From JAATGA01 sp047605605 (lineage in GTDB: Bacteria > Pseudomonadota > Alphaproteobacteria > Rhodobacterales > Rhodobacteraceae), in contig JASGFG010000083.1 in assembly GCA_047605605.1 (NCBI GenBank), positions 1 to 16,723 of the forward strand: 16,723 bases of DNA, read 5' to 3'. Each line of letters starts with the position of its first letter. Position 1 is the first letter of the stretch. Shown in pieces: positions 1-7,055 of the stretch. A program made the position numbers and the translations under genes. Below the pieces are notes generated by a model, which was given only the letters and a program-made list of their open reading frames with translations, was not told where the DNA came from and made no database searches.

Positions 1-1
1 G

Positions 2-196
2 GCGATGGCGCAGGCCGGGGGCGGGGCCGCGTTTCCCGCCGATCAGGGTGCCGCCCTGGCCGACCGCATCGCCGCCGCGCGCACCGCCCGTCTGGCGCAG
101 GACCCGCAGGCGGGATCGTCCTTCCGCGATTTCGGCCCCTGGCTGGTGCCGCTGGCCATGGCCGCCGCCTTTCCCCTGTTCAGGAGGCGGCGATGA
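2..196 (+). CDS. C-terminal end of a membrane-anchored protein, probably a Bat-type vWA protein (partial)
   Basis: Only the last ~64 residues are in the window; the gene begins upstream of base 1. What is visible is a polar Ala/Arg/Gln-rich stretch followed by a single hydrophobic segment (FGPWLVPLAMAAAFPLF) and a terminal RRRR, so the protein ends with a membrane helix and a short cytoplasmic basic tail. That is how BatA/BatB von Willebrand factor A proteins usually end, and the next two genes look BatC- and BatD-like, so a BatB-type vWA protein is the best guess. The vWA domain and its MIDAS motif lie outside the window, so this is inferred from context. Its TGA overlaps the next ATG as ATGA (193-196), and its last Arg codons include the Shine-Dalgarno AGGAGG (182-187) of the next gene, implying translational coupling. 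Confidence 0.5.
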   Translation, partial: AMAQAGGGAAFPADQGAALADRIAAARTARLAQDPQAGSSFRDFGPWLVPLAMAAAFPLFRRRR

Positions 197-789
197 TCCG
201 CGCCGCGCTGTTTGTCGCCGGGATCGCCGCGCTGGCCCTTGCCGGGCGCGAGCCGCTGGCCAAGGCCGCCTTCATCCTGCACCTGCCGGGCCTGGCCGCG
301 CCGCTGCTGGACGATCCGGCGGTGCGGGGGGTGGCCTTGTATCAGGCGGGGGACTGGCAGGGGGCCGACGATGCCTTTCGCCAGGCCGGGCGCGGATCGA
401 CCTACAACCGGGGCCTGTCGCTGGCCGCGACCGGGGACTACCCGCTGTCACGCGCCTATTTCGACGCGGTTCTGTTCGCCAATCCCGCCGATTCCGCCGC
501 GCGCGAAAACCGCAATGTGGTGGCCGCGCTGGTGCCGCCCACGCTGGGCGAGGGCAATGCCGCGGGCCGTATCGCCGCGACCGCCATCGCCACGCCCGGC
601 GGATCGCCGGTGAACGAGATCAAGCGTCTGGGCCGCAGCCTGGACGAAGGCCGCCGCGTCGCCGATGCCGAATGGCTGGCCAGCCTGCCCGACGACCCGG
701 CCGAATTCCTGCGCCTGAGGCTGGCCGCGGAACACGAACGCCGCGTGTCGCTGGGCCTGACCGCGGCGGATGAGGTGGCGCCATGGTAA
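193..789 (+). CDS. TPR-repeat protein, BatC-like
   Basis: 198 aa. An N-terminal hydrophobic segment (about residues 3-17) looks like a signal anchor. Residues ~43-106 hold two tetratricopeptide-like helix pairs (ALYQAGDWQGADDAFRQAG, then NRGLSLAATGDYPLSRAYFDAVL ending in NPAD), the pattern of TPR units in BatC proteins. The C-terminal half is polar and Ala/Arg-rich with a probable amphipathic helix (FLRLRLAAEHERRV). It lies between a membrane-anchored protein and a BatD-like protein, matching Bat/aerotolerance operons, where vWA, TPR and BatD proteins are thought to form an envelope complex whose biochemical role is unsettled. The ATG at 193 has AGGAGG five bases upstream and overlaps the preceding stop. 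The end overlaps the next gene by 7 bases. The TPR and operon assignment is fairly sure; the precise role is not. Confidence 0.75.
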   Translation: MIRAALFVAGIAALALAGREPLAKAAFILHLPGLAAPLLDDPAVRGVALYQAGDWQGADDAFRQAGRGSTYNRGLSLAATGDYPLSRAYFDAVLFANPADSAARENRNVVAALVPPTLGEGNAAGRIAATAIATPGGSPVNEIKRLGRSLDEGRRVADAEWLASLPDDPAEFLRLRLAAEHERRVSLGLTAADEVAPW

Positions 790-1868
790 GGCTGTTGCTG
801 GTCCTGCTGCTGTTGTCCGGTCCGCTGCGGGCCGAGGGCAATCTGACGCTGACCATCCTGGCCGACAAGGCCGCCCATCCCGTGGCGGGAGAGATGGTGC
901 CCATCACCATCCGCGCCGTCTATGACCGCAAGATCGCCAACGAGCGGCTGGAGATCGCCCCGACCGATGCCTTCGACTGGATACAGACCCAGGCCGACGA
1001 CTGGCACGAGGAGATGATCGGCGGCCTGCCCTGGATCGTGATGGAGCGGCACATGGCGATCTGGCCGAAACGGGCGGGGCTTTTGCATTTCGGCCCGGTG
1101 CATCACCGGCTGACCATCATCGACAAGGCCAGCCAGCGGCAGGAGGTGGTCGTGACCGCGCCGCCCCTTGCCCTTTCGGTGGGCGAGTTTCCGGCGCTTC
1201 ACGGCTGGCACTTCACCGCCCGCAAGGTCGAGGTGACGAACCATCTGTCCACCGATGCCGCGCGGCTGGCCGACGGCGAGGTGGCGGTGCGCACCGTGAC
1301 GCTGCGCGCGCTTGGCGCGCTGCCCGAACATCTGCCGCCGCGGCCGGTGGTGTCGGAAAACTGGCTGATCACCTTTGCGCCGCCGGTGCAGCGCAACCTG
1401 ATCCTGACCGCCGATGGCCCGGTGGCCGAGGCGGTCTGGACCTGGCAGTTCCGCCCCCATACGGGCGAGCCGGGCGTGCTGGACCCGGTGAAGATCCCCT
1501 ATTTCAACACAACCGACCGCAAGATCGAGGTGGCGGAAATCCCTGAACTGGCAATCGGTTACGCCAGCTTCTTCACGGGGCAGGTGCCGACGGGCCGCAT
1601 CAATCCGCCGCAGATCTGGCTGCTGGTCGGGGGGATGCTGGCGGGGCTGGCAGCGGGACTGGGCCTGGCCGCGATCCGCCTGGCGCCCGAGGTGACGGCT
1701 GGGGCCTGGGCGCGGCTGCGCCGCCGCTGGTCGCCCCTGCCGCGGTGGCGGCTTTGGCAGGCCCGGCGGCGGGGCGATCTGCTGGCGATCCGCCGCGCGG
1801 CGGAAGAGGCCGGACGCCCCGCCACCGAACTGGCGCGGATCGACCGGCAGATCTATGGCCGGCCGTGA
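783..1868 (+). CDS. BatD-like exported membrane protein (BatD/oxygen-tolerance family)
   Basis: 361 aa. It starts with a short signal peptide (MVRLLLVLLLLSGPLRA, cleavage near residue 17), then ~260 residues of alternating beta-type sequence expected to form periplasmic Ig-like domains, including an early segment like the N-terminal BatD domain (ADKAAHPVAGEMVPITIRAV). One membrane helix (about IWLLVGGMLAGLAAGLGLAA) follows, then a basic, tryptophan- and arginine-rich cytoplasmic tail of ~70 residues. This topology fits BatD, although it is shorter than the roughly 550-600 aa Bacteroidetes members. The ATG at 783 follows GAGGTGG at a suitable distance and overlaps the previous stop, so this is the last gene of that operon. 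Its stop is three bases from the stop of the convergent msrA. No catalytic residues are recognised, and the function is assigned from topology and context. Confidence 0.7.
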   Translation: MVRLLLVLLLLSGPLRAEGNLTLTILADKAAHPVAGEMVPITIRAVYDRKIANERLEIAPTDAFDWIQTQADDWHEEMIGGLPWIVMERHMAIWPKRAGLLHFGPVHHRLTIIDKASQRQEVVVTAPPLALSVGEFPALHGWHFTARKVEVTNHLSTDAARLADGEVAVRTVTLRALGALPEHLPPRPVVSENWLITFAPPVQRNLILTADGPVAEAVWTWQFRPHTGEPGVLDPVKIPYFNTTDRKIEVAEIPELAIGYASFFTGQVPTGRINPPQIWLLVGGMLAGLAAGLGLAAIRLAPEVTAGAWARLRRRWSPLPRWRLWQARRRGDLLAIRRAAEEAGRPATELARIDRQIYGRP

Positions 1869-1871
1869 CCG

Positions 1872-2381
1872 CTATTCCGCGGCGGTGCGCCGGGGCAGAA
1901 CCCAGCCTTTGCGCGGGAAATGGCAGGTATAGCCATCGGGCCGACGCTCCAGATAATCCTGATGCTCTGGCTCGGCCTGCCAGAAGTCGCCGGCGGGCCT
2001 GACCTCGGTCACCACCTTGCCGGGCCACAGGCCCGAGGCGTCGACATCGGCGATGGTGTCCAGCGCGATGCGGTGCTGGTCTTCGGTCAGGTAGTAGATG
2101 CCCGAGCGATAGGACGGGCCGATGTCATTGCCCTGCCGGTTCGGCGTGCTGGGGTCGTGGATCTGGAAGAAGAACTCCAGGATCTGGCGATAGCTGATGC
2201 GCGCGGGGTCGAAGAGGATCTCGATCCCCTCGGCATGGGTGCCATGGTTTCGATATGTCGCGTCGGCCACATCGCCGCCGGTATAGCCGACACGGGTTTT
2301 CACCACGCCGGGCAGCTTGCGGATCAGATCCTGCATCCCCCAGAAGCAGCCGCCCGCCAGAATGGCCTTTTCGGTCGTCAT
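1872..2381 (-). CDS. msrA: peptide-methionine (S)-S-oxide reductase MsrA
   Basis: 169 aa. Reduces the S-epimer of methionine sulfoxide in free or protein-bound form, with thioredoxin as usual recycler. The catalytic motif GCFWG is at residues 11-15 with Cys12 as nucleophile, followed by VGYTGG (31-36), TYRNHGTHAEGIEI (42-55) with the HAE acid, and the HDPSTPNRQGND block (75-86). Cys153 in GYTCHFPR is the likely resolving cysteine. Length and motif order are normal for a single-domain cytoplasmic MsrA. The ATG (2379-2381) is preceded by GGAGG seven bases upstream and overlaps the msrB stop as ATGA, so msrB and msrA are translationally coupled. No signal peptide is seen, so it protects cytoplasmic proteins. 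It converges on the BatD-like gene with only three bases between stops and no visible terminator. Confidence 0.96.
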   Translation of the reverse strand: MTTEKAILAGGCFWGMQDLIRKLPGVVKTRVGYTGGDVADATYRNHGTHAEGIEILFDPARISYRQILEFFFQIHDPSTPNRQGNDIGPSYRSGIYYLTEDQHRIALDTIADVDASGLWPGKVVTEVRPAGDFWQAEPEHQDYLERRPDGYTCHFPRKGWVLPRRTAAE

Positions 2382-2827
2382 TTCACGTCCTCCACCTGAT
2401 CGAGATAGTCGCCATAGCCTTCGGCCTCCATCCTCTCGCGCGGGATGAAGCGCAGAGAGGCCGAGTTGATGCAATAGCGCAGCCCGCCCCGGTCGCGCGG
2501 GCCGTCGGGAAAGACATGACCCAGATGGCTGTCGCCGTGTTTCGAGCGCACCTCGACCCGGACCATGCCATGCGTCAGGTCGCGAAGCTCGGTGACATTG
2601 GCATCGACGACGGGCTTTGTGAACGAGGGCCAGCCGCAGCCCGATTCGAACTTGTCGGACGAGGCGAAAAGCGGCTCGCCCGAAACCACGTCGACATAGA
2701 GGCCCGGGGCCTTGTTCATGTTGTATTCGCCCGTCCACGGCCGCTCGGTCCCGCTTTGCTGGGTGACGCGGTATTGTTCGGGCGTCAGCCGGGCAACCGC
2801 CTCGGCCGTCTTGGCATAGGGTTTCAT
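2378..2827 (-). CDS. msrB: peptide-methionine (R)-S-oxide reductase MsrB, zinc-site-less type
   Basis: 149 aa. Reduces the R-epimer of methionine sulfoxide, complementing MsrA. The family signature is clear: TGEYNMNKAPGLY (32-44), GCGWPSF (63-69) with Cys64, HGDSHLGHVFPDGP (97-110) and the catalytic Cys119 in RYCINSASLRF (117-127). Many MsrB proteins have two CxxC pairs that bind structural zinc; here the first would fall in YVDVVSGEPLF (44-54) and both cysteines are absent, so this is a zinc-free form with Cys64 as likely resolving residue. The ATG at 2825-2827 was chosen because GGAGAG lies just upstream and the homology begins right after it; a longer open frame to 2971 has no matching sequence. 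First gene of the msrB-msrA pair, transcribed divergently from mprF. Confidence 0.96.
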   Translation of the reverse strand: MKPYAKTAEAVARLTPEQYRVTQQSGTERPWTGEYNMNKAPGLYVDVVSGEPLFASSDKFESGCGWPSFTKPVVDANVTELRDLTHGMVRVEVRSKHGDSHLGHVFPDGPRDRGGLRYCINSASLRFIPRERMEAEGYGDYLDQVEDVK

Positions 2828-2847
2828 CGCGTCTCTCCGTCCTGTAA

Positions 2848-2870
2848 CGGAACTGAAGATGGGCGTTCCG
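2848..2870. promoter_or_regulatory. Inverted repeat CGGAAC-N11-GTTCCG upstream of msrB
   Basis: A perfect 6-bp inverted repeat (2848-2853 and 2865-2870, 11-base spacer) lies 21 bases upstream of the msrB ATG in the 189-bp msrB/mprF divergent spacer. It could be an operator for a dimeric regulator or a small 5'-UTR hairpin. No convincing -10/-35 pair could be placed for either gene in this spacer. Assignment is tentative. Confidence 0.3.
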
Positions 2871-3016
2871 GTGCCAATTTTCCACGGCTGAAATGTTTCG
2901 GACCCGCACGTCGGCGTGAGGAACGCAGACATGGGCTTGCCGATCCACACAGTCGTAAACATTGTGCGCAAAAATTGACCCCCAGGGCCGGTGTGCCCCG
3001 CGGGGAGAGGAAGAAG

Positions 3017-5593
3017 ATGCAGGAAGTTCCCGAAACCGCCGAAGGGTCACGGCTTGTCGACTGGTTGCGCCGCAACCGGACGGTGGTGGTCGCAATCCTG
3101 TCCTGGGTGGTCTTTGCCGCGGTGGCGATGGCGGTCTATCGCATCACCGGCGACATCCACTATCAGGACGTGCTGGATGCGCTGGCCGCTACCCCGGCGA
3201 CCGCGCTGATCCCGGCGGCGGCGCTGACCGCGCTGAGCTTTGCCTGCCTTGTCTGCTATGACGTGAACGCGCTGCGTCATATCGGCAAACCGCTGCCGCT
3301 GAACCAGGTCGCGGCGATTTCCTTCAGCGCCTATGCGGTTGGAAACACCGCCGGTTTCGGCGCGTTGAGCGGGGGGGCGATCCGCTATCGCGGCTATACA
3401 AGGCTGGGCCTGTCCAGCGAGGAGGTCGGTCGCGTCATCGCCTTTGTCACGCTGGCCTTCGGTCTGGGTCTGTCGGTTCTGACGGCGGTGGCGCTGCTGT
3501 TCTTTGCCGGCCAGATCGAGGGGCTGGCCGGGGTTTCCGCGTGGGAACTGCGGCTGGCCGCGGTCGCCACCCTGGCTCTGATGGGGCTGGGCGGCTGGTG
3601 GATGGCGCGCAGGCGTGCGGCGGGGATGAAGCTGCCCGACCTGCGGACCTGCCTTGTGCAGCTGGCGGTGACGGCGGCGGATGTCGCGGCCTCGGCCAGC
3701 GTGCTTTATGTGCTGCTGCCGCCCGAACTGCATGTCCACTGGCCATCCTTCGTCGCGCTTTATGCCATCGCCATCGGGCTGGGCGTGCTGAGCCATGTGC
3801 CGGCCGGTCTGGGCGTCTTCGAGGCGGTGATCATCACGGCCATCGGCCAAAGCGGCGCGACCGAGGCGGTGCTGGGGTCGCTGGTGCTGTATCGGCTGGT
3901 CTATCACGTCCTGCCGCTGGTCATCGCCGTGGTGCTGGTGGCGGGGGCCGAGGTCTTGCAGTTCCGCCATTCGCCGGTGGCGAAATGGGCGCAGAAGCTG
4001 GGCGTGCTGCTGGCGCCGTCGCTGGTGGCGATGCTGTCGCTGGTCTGCGGGGTGATGCTGGTGTTTTCCAGCGTGCTGCCGACCCCGGCCGAGGATCTGG
4101 ACTGGCTTTCGGGGGTGATCCCGATCCAGCTGCTGGAGGCGGCGCATTTCCTGTCGTCGCTGCTGGGGCTGGGGCTGGTCGTCGCGGCGCGGGGGCTGAC
4201 GCAGCGGCTGGACGGGGCGTTCTGGGCGGCGCTGCTGGCGGCCTCGCTGGCCTTCGCCTTTGCCTTCCTGAAGGCCATCGCCCCCTATGAGGCGGCGGTG
4301 CTGGCCGTTCTGATCGTGGCGCTGGCGATCAGCCGCAGGCTGTTCACCCGGCGCGCATCGCTTTTCGCGCAGGCCCTGACGCCGGTGTGGATCGCGGCCA
4401 TCGCGATGATCGCGGTTTCGGCGATGGGAATCCTGTTCTTCGTCTACAAGGACGTGGAATATTCCAACCACCTGTGGTGGCAGTTCGAGTTTTCCGAAGA
4501 GGCGCCGCGCGGCCTGCGGGCGGTTCTGGGCGTGACGATCGCGGCCTCGGTCATTGCGCTGCACAGCCTGTTGCGCCCAATGCGCCCCCGCCCCGTCGCC
4601 CCCACCGCGGCCGAGATCGACCGCGCCGTCGCCATCGTGAACGCGCAGGACAACGGCGATGCGAACCTTGTGCGGATGGGCGACAAGAGCCTGATCTTCG
4701 CCGAGGCGGGCGATGCCTTCATCATGTATGGCGTGCAGGGCCGGTCATGGATCTGTCTGTTCGGACCCATCGGCGTGCCCGAGGCCTTTCCCGGCCTGAT
4801 CTGGGGCTTTGTCGAGGCGGCGCGCGCCGCGGGCGGGCGGGCGGTGATCTATCAGGCCGCGCCCGATCTGTTGCCCGCCTGTGCCGATGCGGGCCTGCGC
4901 GGGCTGAAGCTGGGCGAGATGGCGACGGTGGATCTGACCGGGTTCGACCTTCAGACCAGCCGTCGCGCCGAACAGCGGCAGGCGCTGCGCCGGGGCGAGC
5001 GCGACGGGATGAGCTTTGCCCTGCTGCCCGCGACCGAAGTGCCCGCGATCATGGACGAATTGCAGGCGATTTCGGACGGCTGGCTGTCCCAGCACGAGGC
5101 GCGGGAAAAGGGCTTTGCCCTTGGCCGGTTCGACCGGGACTATGTGGCGCAGCAGCCCGTCGCCATCCTGCGCAAGGAGGGCCGGGTGGTCGCCTTTGCC
5201 ACGGTCATGGTGACGGATACCCTGGCCGAGGCGACGCTGGATCTGATGCGCTTTGCCGCCGATGCGCCGCGCGGCGCGATGGATTTCCTGTTCGCCAGCC
5301 TGCTGGTGCAGATGAAGGAGCAGGGCTATCGCCGGTTCAACCTGGGCATGGCGCCGCTGTCCGGGATGGCCACCCATGCGTCGGCCCCGATCTGGAACCA
5401 CTTTGGCCAGACCGTGTTCGAGCATGGCGAGCGGTTCTACAACTTCAAGGGCCTGCGCGCCTTCAAATCCAAGTTCTTCCCGGACTGGGAACCGCGCTAT
5501 CTTGTCGTCGGGGGGGGATTCTCGCCCATGGCGGCGCTTTTGGACGTGACGCTGCTGATCGGCGGCGGGTTGAAGGGGGTTGTGGGCAAATGA
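3017..5593 (+). CDS. mprF: MprF: bifunctional aminoacyl (lysyl)-phosphatidylglycerol synthase and flippase
   Basis: 858 aa, the usual MprF length. Transfers an amino acid, classically lysine from Lys-tRNA, to phosphatidylglycerol and flips the product to the outer leaflet, reducing negative surface charge and sensitivity to cationic peptides. Residues ~22-520 contain many hydrophobic helices (about 12-14), including the conserved GNTAGFGALSGGAIRYRGY segment (109-127) and SHVPAGLGVFEAVI (259-272) of the flippase domain. Residues ~530-850 form the cytosolic DUF2156/GNAT-like synthase domain, with LDLMRFAADAPRGAMDFLFA (741-760), RRFNLGMAPLSG (772-783) and FYNFKGLRAFKSKFFPDWEPRY (807-828). The ATG at 3017 follows a strong GGGGAGAGGAAG; the frame is open further upstream but there it only opposes msrB and msrA. 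It overlaps acvB as ATGA, as in the rhizobial lpiA-atvA operon. The amino acid transferred cannot be read from the sequence. Confidence 0.94.
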   Translation: MQEVPETAEGSRLVDWLRRNRTVVVAILSWVVFAAVAMAVYRITGDIHYQDVLDALAATPATALIPAAALTALSFACLVCYDVNALRHIGKPLPLNQVAAISFSAYAVGNTAGFGALSGGAIRYRGYTRLGLSSEEVGRVIAFVTLAFGLGLSVLTAVALLFFAGQIEGLAGVSAWELRLAAVATLALMGLGGWWMARRRAAGMKLPDLRTCLVQLAVTAADVAASASVLYVLLPPELHVHWPSFVALYAIAIGLGVLSHVPAGLGVFEAVIITAIGQSGATEAVLGSLVLYRLVYHVLPLVIAVVLVAGAEVLQFRHSPVAKWAQKLGVLLAPSLVAMLSLVCGVMLVFSSVLPTPAEDLDWLSGVIPIQLLEAAHFLSSLLGLGLVVAARGLTQRLDGAFWAALLAASLAFAFAFLKAIAPYEAAVLAVLIVALAISRRLFTRRASLFAQALTPVWIAAIAMIAVSAMGILFFVYKDVEYSNHLWWQFEFSEEAPRGLRAVLGVTIAASVIALHSLLRPMRPRPVAPTAAEIDRAVAIVNAQDNGDANLVRMGDKSLIFAEAGDAFIMYGVQGRSWICLFGPIGVPEAFPGLIWGFVEAARAAGGRAVIYQAAPDLLPACADAGLRGLKLGEMATVDLTGFDLQTSRRAEQRQALRRGERDGMSFALLPATEVPAIMDELQAISDGWLSQHEAREKGFALGRFDRDYVAQQPVAILRKEGRVVAFATVMVTDTLAEATLDLMRFAADAPRGAMDFLFASLLVQMKEQGYRRFNLGMAPLSGMATHASAPIWNHFGQTVFEHGERFYNFKGLRAFKSKFFPDWEPRYLVVGGGFSPMAALLDVTLLIGGGLKGVVGK

Positions 5594-6939
5594 CGCATCG
5601 GATCAAGGCGCTGGCGGGCGTTCTTTGCATGGCGGCATGGCCCGCGGTGGCGCAGGCGCCCGATGGCTATGACGTGGGGATGATCAAGGCCCCGCACATG
5701 TATCTGCCCGACCAGATCTCGCAGGTGGTCGTCCTGATCTCGGGCGAGGAGGGCTGGGGCGCGGCCGAGGAGGCCGAGGCGCAACACCTGCTGTCGCGCA
5801 ACGTCGCCACCATCGGGCTGGACCTGCCCGTCTGGCGCGAGGGGATGAAGACGCATGAGGACGACTGCATCTATACCCTGTCCGACATCGAGGAAATCTC
5901 GCGCCGGGTGCAGAAGGATACCGATGGCGACTATCGCCTGCCGGTGATTGCCGGGCGGGGCGCCGGGGGGGCGATGGCACTGGCCATCGTGGCGCAGACG
6001 CCGCCCTCGACCATCGCGGCGACGGTGGCGGTGGACCCCGAGGCGGGGGTGACGCTGCCCGACCCGCTTTGCACCGAGGCGAAGCATGTCACGAACGGCG
6101 CGGTCTTTGTCTATGGCCTGTCGCCGGGCGATCTGCATGACACGTTGCAGGTGGTCTTTACCCCCGCCGCGCCGGCCGACGGACGGGCGCATGTGGCCGA
6201 TCTGGTGCAGGGCCATACCGGCATCACCCAGACAGAAAGCCAGGACGCGGGCGATGTGGCGCTGAGCCGGGCGCTGGATGCAAGACTGGATACGCTGGAC
6301 CAGGCCGAGGGGCCGCTGGACATGCCGATCACCCCGATGCCGGCCAAGGCGACGCTGGACACGATGGCGGTGATCTATTCCGGTGACGGCGGCTGGCGCG
6401 ACCTGGACCAGCAGATCGGGCTTTACCTGCAACAGGCGGGCATCCCGGTGGTGGGCGTCGATTCCCTGCGCTATTTCTGGCACGAGCGGGATGCGCAGCA
6501 GACGGCCGACGACCTGTCGAAGATCCTTGACCGCTATCGCACCGAATGGGGCGTGAAGAACGTGCTGCTGATCGGTTATTCCTTTGGCGCGGACATCCTG
6601 CCTAACACTTACAACCTTTTGCCGCAGGCGGATCGCGACAGCGTGGTGCAGATGACGCTGCTGGCGCTGTCGCACCAGCGGGATTACGAAATCCACGTCT
6701 CGGGCTGGCTGGGGGAAGCCAGCGGCAGCCCCGACGATCCGGTCGACGATCTGAAGAAGATGCCCCCCGGCCTGGTGCAATGCGTCTTTGGCGCCGATGA
6801 CGACGAGGACGCCTGCCATTCGCAGACCGGCATGGGATACGAAATGGTGGGCCTGACCGGCGGCCATCATTTCGACGGCGATTACGAGACGCTGACCCAG
6901 CGGATCGTCGACGGGGTAAAGCGGCGGCTGGGCAAATAG
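5590..6939 (+). CDS. acvB: AcvB/VirJ-family periplasmic hydrolase (probable aminoacyl-phosphatidylglycerol hydrolase)
   Basis: 449 aa. The signal peptide (MTHRIKALAGVLCMAAWPAVAQA, residues 1-23) indicates export to the periplasm. The protein is a tandem of two alpha/beta-hydrolase-like halves. The C-terminal VirJ half has YSGDGGWRDLD (263-273), the nucleophile elbow GYSFGAD (329-335) with Ser331, and GGHHFDGDY (424-432) carrying the likely catalytic His. In the N-terminal half the equivalent positions read ISGEEGWG (50-57) and AGRGAGGAMA (121-130), with no serine. Agrobacterium AcvB is reported to hydrolyse lysyl-phosphatidylglycerol, and Rhizobium AtvA follows LpiA, so this gene probably counterbalances MprF. 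Its ATG overlaps the mprF TGA (ATGA), implying coupled expression. The family call is secure; the exact substrate is inferred. Confidence 0.9.
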   Translation: MTHRIKALAGVLCMAAWPAVAQAPDGYDVGMIKAPHMYLPDQISQVVVLISGEEGWGAAEEAEAQHLLSRNVATIGLDLPVWREGMKTHEDDCIYTLSDIEEISRRVQKDTDGDYRLPVIAGRGAGGAMALAIVAQTPPSTIAATVAVDPEAGVTLPDPLCTEAKHVTNGAVFVYGLSPGDLHDTLQVVFTPAAPADGRAHVADLVQGHTGITQTESQDAGDVALSRALDARLDTLDQAEGPLDMPITPMPAKATLDTMAVIYSGDGGWRDLDQQIGLYLQQAGIPVVGVDSLRYFWHERDAQQTADDLSKILDRYRTEWGVKNVLLIGYSFGADILPNTYNLLPQADRDSVVQMTLLALSHQRDYEIHVSGWLGEASGSPDDPVDDLKKMPPGLVQCVFGADDDEDACHSQTGMGYEMVGLTGGHHFDGDYETLTQRIVDGVKRRLGK

Positions 6940-7055
6940 CGCGCCGGACGGCAAGTCACGGGGCAGCGCGCGCAGGGTTGCGGCGGAATTAACGGGTTTC
7001 TCGCCATCTTCGCGGCCGATCAACGCCGGTCGTCCGGCCTGCCCGAAGGTTGCCC

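Noticed and set aside
2846..2869. GGAAC-N15-CGTT on the - strand before msrB as an EcfG-type stress promoter
   Set aside because: The spacer is one to two bases shorter than the usual 16-17, and the same bases are explained by the inverted repeat.
2996..3005. CCCCGCGGGG palindrome touching the mprF Shine-Dalgarno
   Set aside because: Short and expected by chance in GC-rich DNA; no alternative pairing or conserved context to support a switch.
2255..3016. In-frame open extension of more than 250 codons upstream of mprF
   Set aside because: It lies opposite msrB and msrA, has no MprF-like sequence, and the ATG at 3017 has the strong Shine-Dalgarno and matches the family N-terminus.
3047..4564. 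505-codon open frame on the - strand opposite mprF
   Set aside because: Gln/Arg/His-rich antisense shadow of a membrane-protein gene, without a ribosome-binding site or recognisable domain.
6940..7055. Possible regulatory signals (TTAACGGGTTTC, repeated GCGCGC) in the acvB to fibre-gene gap
   Set aside because: No matching -10/-35 pair, no complete CtrA or SOS-type site and no hairpin with T-run could be found, so nothing beyond the GAAGG ribosome-binding site is claimed.
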